Assembly: GCA_903847655.1 (NCBI GenBank)
Contig: CAINEG010000034.1
Coordinates: 1-29,664 of the forward strand
DNA: 29,664 nucleotides
Direction of reading: 5' to 3'
Origin: an uncultured Bacteroidota bacterium
GTDB lineage: Bacteria; Bacteroidota; Bacteroidia; Chitinophagales; Chitinophagaceae
Positions 1-7,829 of the stretch are shown in pieces. Made by a program: the position numbers and the translations under genes. The number at the start of each line of letters is the position of its first letter. Positions within the stretch are counted from its first letter, which is position 1. The notes under the pieces were generated by a model. That model searched no databases, was not told the origin of the DNA, and saw only the letters and a list, made by a program, of their open reading frames with translations.

Positions 1-1041
1 TTCCATATGAAGTAGTCCTAGAAATCCGCATCGAAATCCAAAGCCTAATGCTTGAGAAGTTTCTAATTCAAAAGTTAAAGAGGCGTCGTTCAATTGTAAT
101 TTTTCCATACAATCTCTTAACTCTTCAAACTCATCGGTGTTCACTGGATAAATTCCAGCAAATACCATGGGTTTAACTTCTTCAAAACCATTGATCATTT
201 CTCCAGGATTATTCGCCAAGGTAATGGTATCTCCTACTTTAACTTCTTTAGCCACTTTAATCCCAGTGATAATGTAGCCCACATCTCCTGCTCTTACTTC
301 AGCCTTAGGTGTCATGGCTAATTTTAAAACGCCCACTTCATCTGCGTTGTAATCTCTCCCAGAAGCCACAAAACGAATTTTATCATTCTTCTTTAATACC
401 CCATTCATAATACGGTAGTAAACAATAATACCACGGAAACTATTAAAGACACTATCAAAAATTAAGGCTTGTAGTGGAGCTTCCGGATCACCCACTGGTG
501 CAGGTATTCGAACTGCGATGGCTTGTAAAATTTCTTCAATACCAATGCCAGAACGGCCACTAGCTAATAAAATATCTTCTTGCTTACAGCCTATTAATTC
601 AATAATTTGATCGGTTACTTCTGGAATTTTTGCACCATCCATATCAATTTTATTAATCACTGGAATAATCTCTAAATTATTATCCAATGCTAAATATAAA
701 TTGCTAATGGTTTGTGCTTGTATGCCTTGTGATGCATCTACTAATAATAAAGCCCCTTCACAAGCCGCTAAGGCCCTACTTACTTCATAACTAAAGTCAA
801 CATGACCTGGTGTGTCAATTAAATTATAATTATAAGTGATGCCGTTGTGTACATAATTAATTTGAATGGCATGGCTCTTAATAGTAATTCCTTTCTCACG
901 CTCTAAATCCATATCATCCAAGACCTGATTCATCATTTCACGTTCGGTAATAGTTTTAGTATGTTCTAATAAACGATCTGCCAAAGTGCTTTTACCATGA
1001 TCTATATGGGCGATAATACAAAAATTTCTAATATTCTTCAT
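1..1041 (-). CDS. lepA: Elongation factor 4 (LepA), C-terminal part missing at window edge
   Basis: Ribosome-associated translational GTPase of the LepA/EF4 family, cytoplasmic. My translation from the ATG at 1041 starts [19 protein letters not shown], which holds the P-loop. It continues with the switch I region ([18 protein letters not shown]), DTPGHVDF (G3) and NKIDMDGAK (G4), then the EF-Tu-like second domain and the start of the EF-G-like part ([17 protein letters not shown]). About 347 residues are present and the frame is open to base 1. LepA is normally near 595-600 residues, so roughly the last 250 lie outside the window. It starts 25 bases after the end of tpiA on the same strand and probably shares its transcript. 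Identification is secure. Confidence 0.96.
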   Translation of the reverse strand, partial: MKNIRNFCIIAHIDHGKSTLADRLLEHTKTITEREMMNQVLDDMDLEREKGITIKSHAIQINYVHNGITYNYNLIDTPGHVDFSYEVSRALAACEGALLLVDASQGIQAQTISNLYLALDNNLEIIPVINKIDMDGAKIPEVTDQIIELIGCKQEDILLASGRSGIGIEEILQAIAVRIPAPVGDPEAPLQALIFDSVFNSFRGIIVYYRIMNGVLKKNDKIRFVASGRDYNADEVGVLKLAMTPKAEVRAGDVGYIITGIKVAKEVKVGDTITLANNPGEMINGFEEVKPMVFAGIYPVNTDEFEELRDCMEKLQLNDASLTFELETSQALGFGFRCGFLGLLHME

Positions 1042-1066
1042 GTAGGTGAAACTAGGCTTTTAAATT

Positions 1067-1828
1067 CTATTTTAATGCATTGATAATGGCTGCAAATTCA
1101 GTGGCTATTAAGGATGCACCTCCCACTAAACCTCCATCTACATCTGGTTGAGCAAATAATTCTTTGGCATTAGAAGCTTTAACACTTCCACCATATAAAA
1201 TAGAAATTTCATTGGCTACTGCTTCACCATATTTAGCAGCAAAACAAGATCTTATAAAAGCATGTATATCTTGTGCCTGAGCACTAGAGGCTGTTTTACC
1301 TGTACCAATGGCCCAAATGGGTTCATAGGCAATCACCACTTTTACTATTTCTGTTGCAGATAAATGAAACAATCCATTTTTTAATTGGGCTTCTACGAAT
1401 TCATTTTGTGTTCCCGCTTCTCTAATGGCTAAGGGTTCACCACAACAAAATATAGGCGTACTATCAATGGCCAAGACTGCATTTAATTTTTCAGCCAATA
1501 AAGCATCTGATTCAGCAAAATATTCCCGTCTTTCTGAATGGCCTATAACAATATGTTTCACCCCAACTGAAGCATACATGGGGGCACTAATTTCACCTGT
1601 ATAAGCGCCATTTGACTTTTGATGGCAGTTTTGGGCTGCAATGTAAATATTTGGCTTACCAGCTAAGACTGAAACTGCCAATGGAATATAAATGGCAGGC
1701 ACTGCAAAAACAACTTCTTGATTTGATTTTAAATCATGTGGAGTAGCCAATAATTCGTTCAATAAATGGCTAGCTTCTGAACTAGTTAAATTCATTTTCC
1801 AGTTGGCTGCGGCGATTTGTTTTCTCAT
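1067..1828 (-). CDS. tpiA: Triosephosphate isomerase
   Basis: Glycolytic and gluconeogenic enzyme that interconverts dihydroxyacetone phosphate and glyceraldehyde 3-phosphate in the cytoplasm. The 253-residue length is normal for a TIM barrel. All signature elements are visible: N-terminal AANWKMN with Lys11, the catalytic His97 in IGHSERR, catalytic Glu169 in AYEPIWAIGTGKTAS (start of the flexible loop 6), and the phosphate-binding YGGSVKASN and GLVGGASL near the C-terminus. It is the first gene of a probable tpiA-lepA unit, with 25 bases between them. No residue of the active site is missing. Confidence 0.98.
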   Translation of the reverse strand: MRKQIAAANWKMNLTSSEASHLLNELLATPHDLKSNQEVVFAVPAIYIPLAVSVLAGKPNIYIAAQNCHQKSNGAYTGEISAPMYASVGVKHIVIGHSERREYFAESDALLAEKLNAVLAIDSTPIFCCGEPLAIREAGTQNEFVEAQLKNGLFHLSATEIVKVVIAYEPIWAIGTGKTASSAQAQDIHAFIRSCFAAKYGEAVANEISILYGGSVKASNAKELFAQPDVDGGLVGGASLIATEFAAIINALK

Positions 1829-1836
1829 AAAATGGT

Positions 1837-1844
1837 CAAAAATA
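1837..1844 (-). promoter_or_regulatory. Candidate -7 box for tpiA-lepA
   Basis: On the minus strand this reads TATTTTTG, an exact match to the Bacteroidota -7 consensus TAnnTTTG, but it ends only 8 bases before the tpiA ATG. A second, near-consensus box (TACCTTCG, bases 1882 to 1875) lies 46 bases from the ATG and may be the real one. No clear -33 TTTG sits at normal spacing for either. Confidence 0.35.
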
Positions 1845-1929
1845 TATTAAATAATGGCTATTGATTTAGCGCTGCGAAGGTAATCAAATTTTGTGGCCAA
1901 AATTGGCTATTTTACTTCCTGTTTAAGGT

Positions 1930-3099
1930 TTAGTGATGATGGGTTTGATTATATAGATGTTTTAAAACCATTTTCTCCGCTTCTGTGACAGTAAACCCTT
2001 TCAATTTTTTCCAATTGATTATATCATTCACTGCTTTTTCTAATTGATAGCCCGGAAGGATACCCCAGGTGAAATTGGGTAAATTTTTAGGTAAAAGGCC
2101 ATTGCCAAAAATATTGGCACTGACCCCAACATAAGAACCTGTATTGATACTAGATTGTATGGCAAAACGACTGTAATCGCCCATCAGCATCCCCATTTTC
2201 TGCCCTACTTCCTCCCATTCTTGCTTGAATTCATTCCATAGTTGTACTATGCCAGCGGTGTTTTTAATATTGCTATTGCAAGTACCTGCGCCTATATTAC
2301 ACCAATGGCCAATGATACTGTCCCCTAAGTAACCCTCATGTCCTTTATTGGAATAACCCATCAGCACACTATTTTTAATTTCTCCACCTGCCAAACAATA
2401 GGGCCCAACAGTGGTGGCTCCATAAATACTTGTATTCATTTTCACTACCCCTTTTTGGCCTAATACAAATGGCCCTCTGATGGAACAACCCTCCATTACA
2501 ATTGATTCTTTTCCAATATAAATAGGCCCTTCACTTGCATTTAAATTAGAACATAAAACAGTAGCCCCTGCTTCAATAAAAATATTATCTGCATGGACTA
2601 GTTTGTTGCTATGATCAATGGATGCAGAGGATCGAATATTTTTTATCCAAGCAAAGTCTCTTTCAATCCATTTAGCATGCAGGGAAAGTAAGTGCATTTG
2701 ATCTTGTATAAAGCTTACATCCTTCACTGTGATGGGTGGCAAGCTGGCCAATAAAATTTTCTGAAAAGACCGCTCTGTTGATTTTGTGGCGATCCATTTT
2801 CCAGTTTCGCTCATTAGTTTTTCACCCTCATTGAGCTGATTGATTTTGGTAATAATTTCTTCTGTGGGTAGGCAGGTGATATTAATAAAATAAAGGGATT
2901 CATTGTGCTTTAAAAATTCACTATCCTCGTACAATACTTGTAAATAATGGTCAGTATAAATACCAGTGGATGTTTTTAAGAGTTGTTCCCATCTTTCTTG
3001 TAATGAAAATACCCCTACTCTAATACTTGCCAAAGATTGTGTAAGACTAAAAGGATAAAAATTGCCCCGGTCTGCTATGTCTACTAGGATGTATTGCAT
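1930..3099 (-). CDS. GlmU-like left-handed beta-helix protein (divergent sugar nucleotidyltransferase fold)
   Basis: A 389-residue protein of the type annotated GlmU family protein in Bacteroidota. I place the start at the ATG at 3099 (MQYILVDIADRGNFYPFSL), since homologues begin this way. A 10-residue upstream extension to 3129 is possible. The N-terminal half resembles a nucleotidyltransferase fold but lacks the glycine-rich LAAGxGTRM signature of real GlmU. The C-terminal half has hexapeptide repeats of a left-handed beta-helix (LGDSIIGHWCNIGAGTCNSN, GDYSRFAIQSSINTG, GVSANIFGNGL), resembling the GlmU acetyltransferase domain. A sugar-phosphate transferase role is inferred only and the substrate is unknown. 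It diverges from pruA with about 100 bases between starts, and ends 101 bases upstream of tpiA on the same strand. Confidence 0.85.
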   Translation of the reverse strand: MQYILVDIADRGNFYPFSLTQSLASIRVGVFSLQERWEQLLKTSTGIYTDHYLQVLYEDSEFLKHNESLYFINITCLPTEEIITKINQLNEGEKLMSETGKWIATKSTERSFQKILLASLPPITVKDVSFIQDQMHLLSLHAKWIERDFAWIKNIRSSASIDHSNKLVHADNIFIEAGATVLCSNLNASEGPIYIGKESIVMEGCSIRGPFVLGQKGVVKMNTSIYGATTVGPYCLAGGEIKNSVLMGYSNKGHEGYLGDSIIGHWCNIGAGTCNSNIKNTAGIVQLWNEFKQEWEEVGQKMGMLMGDYSRFAIQSSINTGSYVGVSANIFGNGLLPKNLPNFTWGILPGYQLEKAVNDIINWKKLKGFTVTEAEKMVLKHLYNQTHHH

Positions 3100-3155
3100 T
3101 TTGAAGGATTGTATCGTAAAATTAGACAAAGTTTTATCAAATTCTAGAACTTCCT

Positions 3156-3165
3156 AACACGTGTT
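3156..3165. promoter_or_regulatory. Palindrome AACACGTGTT between divergent genes
   Basis: A perfect 10-base palindrome between the GlmU-like gene and pruA. It ends 11 bases upstream of the pruA -7 box, so it overlaps the place where the -33 element would sit. It could be an operator, but there is only one copy and no regulator gene nearby. Confidence 0.3.
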
Positions 3166-3176
3166 CATTTTATGCT

Positions 3177-3184
3177 TATTTTTG
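3177..3184 (+). promoter_or_regulatory. pruA -7 box TATTTTTG
   Basis: Exact match to the Bacteroidota -7 consensus TAnnTTTG, ending 19 bases before the pruA ATG. That is the same distance as at several other genes here. The -33 TTTG is not recognisable. Confidence 0.55.
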
Positions 3185-3203
3185 TTATCTAATACCTAAT
3201 ACT

Positions 3204-4835
3204 ATGCAATTTGGCACCTTCAACTATCCTAGTCCAATCAATGAACCTGTATTAAGCTATGCCCCTGGTTCAGCAGAAAAAATAGCTTTAAAAAAAGCCA
3301 TTGCCGATTTAAAGAATAAATCTTTAGACATTCCCATGGTCATCCATGGCAAGGAAATCAGAACTGGAGTGAAACAAGCCATTCATCCACCACACGAAAT
3401 AAAACATACCCTAGGTCATTTTCATATTGGTACCAAAAAAGAAGTCAATTTAGCCATTACGTCTGCCTTGAAAGTGAGAAATGCATGGGCCAATATGAAT
3501 TGGGAAGCAAGAGCACATATATTTTTAAAAGCCGCCGATTTGTTAGCTACCAAATATCGTTTCGAAATGAATGCATCTACCATGCTTGGACAAAGTAAAA
3601 ATGCATTCCAAGCAGAAATTGATGCAGCCTGTGAGTTAATAGATTTTTTAAGATTCAATGTGCATTTCTTAAGTGAAATTTATCAACAACAACCTGTTTC
3701 TGGGCCGGGCATTCACAACAGAATGGAATACCGTGGACTAGAAGGATTTGTATTAGCCATTACGCCATTTAATTTTACTGCCATTGGTGGAAACTTGCCT
3801 GCCTCTGCAGCTATGTGCGGCAATGTGGTGGTTTGGAAACCAGCTAATACCCAAATCTATTCTGCACAATTATTTATGCGTATTTTAAAAGAAGCAGGCT
3901 TACCAGATGGGGTAATTAATATCGTATATGTGGATGGCCCAACCATTGGTGCTACTTGTTTTGCGCATCCTGATTTTGCGGGCGTTCATTTTACAGGAAG
4001 TACGGGTGTATTTAATTACATGTGGAAACAGATTGGAGAAAATATTGCCAATTATAAATCTTATCCAAGAATTGTTGGAGAAACTGGAGGAAAAGATTTT
4101 GTGATGGTGCATGAGTCTGCCGATGTGGATACAGTAGTTACAGCATTAGCACGTGGTGCTTTTGAATACCAAGGACAAAAATGTTCTGCGGCTTCTCGTG
4201 CTTATTTACCTTCTAATCTTGCCCCTGCCATCAAAGAAAAATTAGTGAAGGCCATCAAAACAATGAAGATGGGTACGGTTGAAAATTTTTCTAATTTTGT
4301 GAATGCAGTGATTGATGAAAAATCTTTTGACAATATTGCAGCATACATTGACCGTGCTAAAAAAGATAAAAAGGCAAAAATTTTAGTGGGTGGTAATTAT
4401 AATAAAAAACAAGGCTATTTTATTGAACCTACTGTAATAGAGACCACCGATCCAAATTACACAACCATGTGTGAAGAAATATTCGGACCAGTCTTGACTA
4501 TATATACCTACCCTGCAGCAGCTTTTGAAGCCACTTTAAAAATATTAGATAGTACTTCCAAATATGCACTTACTGGAGCCATCATTGCACAAGACAGAAA
4601 AGCCATTGAATTGGCAACAGTCAAATTAAGACATGCCGCAGGAAATTTCTACATCAATGACAAACCCACTGGTGCGGTGGTAGGTCAACAACCTTTTGGG
4701 GGTGCTAGGGCTTCTGGAACCAATGATAAAGCAGGCAGTATGCTCAATTTATACAGATGGTTAAGCGCCAGAACGATTAAGGAAACCTTTAATCCACCTA
4801 CCGACTATCAATACCCATTTTTAAAAGAAGCGTAA
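3204..4835 (+). CDS. pruA: L-glutamate gamma-semialdehyde dehydrogenase (1-pyrroline-5-carboxylate dehydrogenase)
   Basis: NAD-dependent second step of proline catabolism, oxidising glutamate semialdehyde to glutamate in the cytoplasm. The 543-residue length fits the stand-alone, eukaryote/Bacteroidota-type enzyme, without a fused PutA proline dehydrogenase domain. Visible aldehyde dehydrogenase features are the cofactor-binding ITPFNFTAIGGNLPA and FTGSTGVF, general base Glu293 in VGETGGKDF, nucleophile Cys327 in YQGQKCSAASRAY, and CEEIFGPVLTIY towards the C-terminus. Proline dehydrogenase (putA/prodh) is not in the window. Preceded by an exact -7 box and followed 65 bases later by pdhA. The ATG at 3204 is well placed. 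Confidence 0.96.
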   Translation: MQFGTFNYPSPINEPVLSYAPGSAEKIALKKAIADLKNKSLDIPMVIHGKEIRTGVKQAIHPPHEIKHTLGHFHIGTKKEVNLAITSALKVRNAWANMNWEARAHIFLKAADLLATKYRFEMNASTMLGQSKNAFQAEIDAACELIDFLRFNVHFLSEIYQQQPVSGPGIHNRMEYRGLEGFVLAITPFNFTAIGGNLPASAAMCGNVVVWKPANTQIYSAQLFMRILKEAGLPDGVINIVYVDGPTIGATCFAHPDFAGVHFTGSTGVFNYMWKQIGENIANYKSYPRIVGETGGKDFVMVHESADVDTVVTALARGAFEYQGQKCSAASRAYLPSNLAPAIKEKLVKAIKTMKMGTVENFSNFVNAVIDEKSFDNIAAYIDRAKKDKKAKILVGGNYNKKQGYFIEPTVIETTDPNYTTMCEEIFGPVLTIYTYPAAAFEATLKILDSTSKYALTGAIIAQDRKAIELATVKLRHAAGNFYINDKPTGAVVGQQPFGGARASGTNDKAGSMLNLYRWLSARTIKETFNPPTDYQYPFLKEA

Positions 4836-4902
4836 AGGACTGTTTTTTGCTCTATTTTATGATAGAAATCAGTATATTTGCTGCTCAAAATTAAAGGACT
4901 GT
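4833..4902 (+). repeat. 11-base direct repeat TAAAGGACTGT flanking the pdhA promoter
   Basis: The unit occurs at 4833-4843, where it includes the pruA stop codon, and at 4892-4902, where it runs into the pdhA GTG start. The copies are identical, 59 bases apart, and bracket the predicted pdhA promoter. The second copy also supplies the only AAAGGA-like purine stretch before that start. Confidence 0.6.
4873..4880 (+). promoter_or_regulatory. pdhA promoter, -7 box TATATTTG
   Basis: Exact TAnnTTTG match ending 20 bases before the GTG start. A TTTTTTG stretch (TTG at 4847-4849) lies 23 bases upstream as a plausible -33 element. This suggests pdhA can be transcribed independently of pruA. Confidence 0.55.
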
Positions 4903-5896
4903 GGCCCAAAAATTTTCTAAAGAAACTTACCTGTATTGGTACGAACTAATGCAGTTAATCCGCCAATTTGAATTAAAATCGGAGGAAATGTATAAAATGG
5001 CGGGTAAAATCCGTGGGTTTTACCATGCTTATGTAGGCCAAGAAGCCATTGCTGCAGGATGTATGACGGCTACCAATCAAGAAGACCCTTTTATTACTGG
5101 CTACCGTGACCATGGATTGGCCTTGGCTAAAGGAGTGAGTCCAAATGCGGGTATGGCTGAATTATACGGAAAAGCAACAGGTGTGTCTAAAGGTAAAGGG
5201 GGCAGCATGCACTTTTTTAGCAAGGAACATTTCTTTTATGGAGGTCATGGCATTGTGGGTGCACAAATAGGCACAGGTGCTGGATTGGCTTTTGCAGAAC
5301 AATACCGTGGTTCAAAAAATGTAGTGGTTTGTTTTTTTGGAGATGGTGCTGCAAGACAAGGAATGTTGCATGAGGTATTTAACTTAGCAATGCTTTGGAA
5401 ATTACCTGTCATTTTTGTTTGTGAAAACAACAACTATGCCATGGGAACATCAATAGAAAGAACAAGTAATGTGATTGATATTTATAAATTGGCAGATGGG
5501 TATGAAATGCCTGCAGATAAATTAGATGGGATGTCTCCTGAAGCGGTTCACGAAGGGATTGCTAGAGCTGCTAAAAGAGCGCGCGAAGGCGATGGACCTA
5601 CCCTAATTGAAATGAAAACATACAGGTACAAAGGACACTCTGTATCAGACCCACAAAAATATCGTTCAAAGGACGAAGTTGAAGAATACAAAGACCAAGA
5701 TCCGATTACTAAAGTTTCTAAAACCATTTTAGAAAACAATTACGCAACTGCTACAGAATTAAAAGCCATTGATGATAAAATTGCAGTACTTATTGATGCC
5801 TCGGTAAAATTTGCAGAAGAAAGTCCTTGGCCAGATGATAGTGAATTATTAAAAGATGTATACATTGATTCATCTTATCCATTTATTGTAGATTAA
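4901..5896 (+). CDS. pdhA: Pyruvate dehydrogenase E1 component, alpha subunit
   Basis: Thiamine-diphosphate-dependent alpha subunit of the E1 heterotetramer that decarboxylates pyruvate and acetylates the lipoyl group of E2. It has 331 residues, normal for the family. The thiamine diphosphate motif runs from GDGAARQG (147-154) to ENNNYAMGT (175-183). The N-terminal RGFYHAYVGQEA and the phosphorylation-loop-like RYKGHSVSDPQKYR are characteristic of PdhA. The start is GTG: the upstream ATG at 4859 hits a stop after 11 codons, and homologues begin just before the KFSKETYLYWYE segment. The beta subunit and E2 are not adjacent. Instead a TPR membrane protein follows after 15 bases. Branched-chain E1 alpha is the main alternative, less likely from the motif wording. 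Confidence 0.93.
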   Translation: MAQKFSKETYLYWYELMQLIRQFELKSEEMYKMAGKIRGFYHAYVGQEAIAAGCMTATNQEDPFITGYRDHGLALAKGVSPNAGMAELYGKATGVSKGKGGSMHFFSKEHFFYGGHGIVGAQIGTGAGLAFAEQYRGSKNVVVCFFGDGAARQGMLHEVFNLAMLWKLPVIFVCENNNYAMGTSIERTSNVIDIYKLADGYEMPADKLDGMSPEAVHEGIARAAKRAREGDGPTLIEMKTYRYKGHSVSDPQKYRSKDEVEEYKDQDPITKVSKTILENNYATATELKAIDDKIAVLIDASVKFAEESPWPDDSELLKDVYIDSSYPFIVD

Positions 5897-5911
5897 TATT
5901 AATATATAAAC

Positions 5912-6565
5912 ATGAGCGAATTACAACACGAGAAGCATCCATTTTTAGATTTTGTTAAAAAGAATCAAAAAGCACTTACCTATGCATTGAGCATTGTGGT
6001 GATTGTCATTGCTGGTTATTTTGGCTATACCGAATTGTATCAAAATCCTAGAGAAGCAAAAGCAGCAGATGCGATGTATGCTGCTGAAAGGTATTTTGCT
6101 GTAGATTCTTCTAATTTAGTTTTGAATGGAGATGGATCAAGTAAAGGAGTTCTTTATGTGCTTAAACAATTTGGTGGTACAAAAGCTGCCAATTTAGCAA
6201 AGTATTATGCGGGTATTAGTTATTATAGATTGAATGATTTTAATAAATCAATCGAATATTTAAAAGACTTTTCGACTTCTTCAAAACAAGTACAAGCCAT
6301 CGCTTATGGTACCATTGGAGATGCTTATTCAGAATTAAAGAATAACGAGGAAGCCGTTAACTATTATAAAAAAGCAGGTGGCCATTTCCCAGAAGATGAA
6401 GCCATTTCTTCTGAATATTTATTTAGAGCAGCTGCCCTATTAGAATTAAATGGTAAAGCAGAGGATGCCGTTGCTATTTATAAAGACATCAAATCAAAAT
6501 ACCCTAAATCTGAGAAAGGATTTAGTGCAGATAAATACATCAATAGATTGAAGATTCAGCCCTAA
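5912..6565 (+). CDS. Membrane-anchored tetratricopeptide repeat protein
   Basis: 217 residues with no catalytic motif. A basic N-terminus (residues 1-21) precedes one hydrophobic helix (about 22-41, LTYALSIVVIVIAGYFGY). After that comes a soluble domain with TPR-like helix pairs, for example AKYYAGISYYRLNDFNKSIE and AYGTIGDAYSELKNNEEAVN. By the positive-inside rule the TPR domain is periplasmic. The architecture resembles YfgM/BamD-like chaperone or scaffold proteins, but I cannot assign a role. It begins 15 bases after pdhA and ends just before a strong terminator, so it is probably the last gene of the pdhA unit. Confidence 0.88.
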   Translation: MSELQHEKHPFLDFVKKNQKALTYALSIVVIVIAGYFGYTELYQNPREAKAADAMYAAERYFAVDSSNLVLNGDGSSKGVLYVLKQFGGTKAANLAKYYAGISYYRLNDFNKSIEYLKDFSTSSKQVQAIAYGTIGDAYSELKNNEEAVNYYKKAGGHFPEDEAISSEYLFRAAALLELNGKAEDAVAIYKDIKSKYPKSEKGFSADKYINRLKIQP

Positions 6566-6584
6566 GCTGAGCCAAAAAACTAGT

Positions 6585-6623
6585 AAAAAGGCATTCTCCA
6601 CCAAATGTGGAGAATGCCTTTTT
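6585..6623 (+). terminator. Strong rho-independent terminator after the pdhA-TPR unit
   Basis: Perfect 17-base-pair inverted repeat. Left arm 6585-6601 (five A, then GGCATTCTCCAC), loop CAAAT (6602-6606), right arm 6607-6623 (GTGGAGAATGCC, then five T). It starts 19 bases after the TPR gene stop. The A-tract/T-tract symmetry would let it work in both directions. It is the clearest terminator in the window. Confidence 0.93.
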
Positions 6624-6653
6624 AATTTAAGCTATAATTTAGCACACAATTCC

Positions 6654-6661
6654 TATTTTTG
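6654..6661 (+). promoter_or_regulatory. lutA-like -7 box TATTTTTG immediately before the start codon
   Basis: Exact TAnnTTTG match with only four bases (ATTT) before the ATG at 6666. If used, transcription would start at or next to the A of the ATG, giving a leaderless mRNA. No -33 TTTG is visible at usual spacing. Confidence 0.45.
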
Positions 6662-6665
6662 ATTT

Positions 6666-7385
6666 ATGACCGTTCAGTTATTCGTTCCCTGTTTTATGGA
6701 TCAATTGTATCCAACAGCCGCCTACAATACCATTAAAGTATTAGAAAAAGCTGGGTGCACTGTTAAATACAATGACCAACAAACTTGTTGTGGTCAGCCT
6801 GCATTTAATGCTGGTTATTGGAGTGAATCCAAAGATGTGTGTACCAAATTTGTACAAGATTTTTATGGCACCGATTACATTGTGAGTCCAAGTGCAAGTT
6901 GTACAGGATTTGTAAGAAATAATTATGGAAAATTATTTGAAAACAATGCTTTCCAAAGCCCTGCTAAAAAAGTGGCTACCCGTATGTTTGAGTTGTCAGA
7001 ATTTTTGGTAAAAATTTTAAATGTGACAGATTTGGGTGCACAATTCGAAGGCAAGGCCACCTACCATGATAGTTGTTCTGCTTTAAGAGAATGTACTATT
7101 AAACAAGAACCCCGCGATTTATTGGCCGCAGTCAAAGGATTGGAATTGATTGAAATGAACGAAACAGAAACCTGTTGTGGTTTTGGTGGAAGTTTTGCTG
7201 CAAAATTTGATACCATCAGTGTTTCTATGGCCGATCAAAAAATACAAAATGCACTACAAACCGAAGCGGAGTATTTAATCAGTACCGATTTAAGTTGCTT
7301 GATGCATATCGAAGGACGATTGAGATTCAATGGTCAACATTTAAAAATAATGCACTTGGCAGATGTGTTGGCCAGTGGTTATTAG
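6666..7385 (+). CDS. lutA: LutA-like (Fe-S)-binding oxidoreductase subunit, two CCG domains
   Basis: 239 residues, the length of LutA/YkgE. It has two cysteine-rich CCG domains. The first uses Cys9, Cys41-Cys42 in TCCGQPAFNAG, and Cys79 in PSASCTGF. The second uses Cys137 in YHDSCSALREC, Cys170-Cys171 in TCCGFGGSF, and Cys209 in TDLSCLMH. Such domains bind iron-sulfur clusters in heterodisulfide reductase, glycolate oxidase and L-lactate oxidation complexes. In known systems LutA works with LutB and LutC in oxidising lactate to pyruvate, but no lutB or lutC is adjacent here. The fold assignment is firm, and the lactate role is inferred from family membership. Confidence 0.88.
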   Translation: MTVQLFVPCFMDQLYPTAAYNTIKVLEKAGCTVKYNDQQTCCGQPAFNAGYWSESKDVCTKFVQDFYGTDYIVSPSASCTGFVRNNYGKLFENNAFQSPAKKVATRMFELSEFLVKILNVTDLGAQFEGKATYHDSCSALRECTIKQEPRDLLAAVKGLELIEMNETETCCGFGGSFAAKFDTISVSMADQKIQNALQTEAEYLISTDLSCLMHIEGRLRFNGQHLKIMHLADVLASGY

Positions 7386-7417
7386 TTGTACAAATTCATT
7401 TTAAATACACCCCAATT

Positions 7418-7828
7418 ATGGCTTATTGGTTAATCAAATCAGAACCTTTTAAATATTCTTGGGAACAATTTAATAAGGATAAAAAAACATTTTGGGATGG
7501 CGTAAGAAATTATGGGGCGCGCAATAATTTAAGATCCATGAAAAAAGGAGACCTTGCTTTTTGGTACCATAGCAATGAAGGCATGGAGATTGTGGGTATA
7601 GCCAAAGTGATTAAAGAAGCCTATCAAGATCCTACCACCGAAGAAACCGCATGGTTGGCAGTAGATTTTGCCCCCCACCAAAAATTAAAACATCCTGTCA
7701 AATTATCGGATGTTAAAGCCAATACCAATTTGGCCAATATGGCCTTGGTAAAATTAGGGCGCTTATCGGTTCAACCTGTGACCGATCAAGAATGGAAAGA
7801 AGTGATGAAAATGAGCGAGGGTAAATAA
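7418..7828 (+). CDS. EVE domain protein (PUA-like)
   Basis: 136 residues from the ATG at 7418. The hallmark N-terminus is MAYWLIKSEPFKYSWEQF, followed by WDGVRNYGARNNLRSMKKGD and FWYHSNEGMEIVGIAKV, so the whole protein is one EVE domain. These PUA-related domains bind modified nucleobases in DNA or RNA (for example human THYN1), but the ligand here is unknown. The same frame is open further upstream into lutA (to 7295), but the conserved domain begins exactly at the 7418 ATG. It starts 32 bases after lutA and meets the convergent SpmA-SpmB gene with a one-base gap. No restriction genes are nearby, so a housekeeping RNA-related role is likelier than defence. Confidence 0.9.
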   Translation: MAYWLIKSEPFKYSWEQFNKDKKTFWDGVRNYGARNNLRSMKKGDLAFWYHSNEGMEIVGIAKVIKEAYQDPTTEETAWLAVDFAPHQKLKHPVKLSDVKANTNLANMALVKLGRLSVQPVTDQEWKEVMKMSEGK

Positions 7829-7829
7829 T

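Noticed and set aside
7295..7417. N-terminal extension of the EVE protein overlapping lutA.
   Set aside because: The conserved EVE domain starts precisely at the 7418 ATG and the extension is out-of-frame lutA sequence.
7418..7828. EVE domain as a sign of a modified-DNA restriction or defence system.
   Set aside because: Stand-alone EVE proteins are common housekeeping genes and there is no nuclease, methylase or modification gene next to it.
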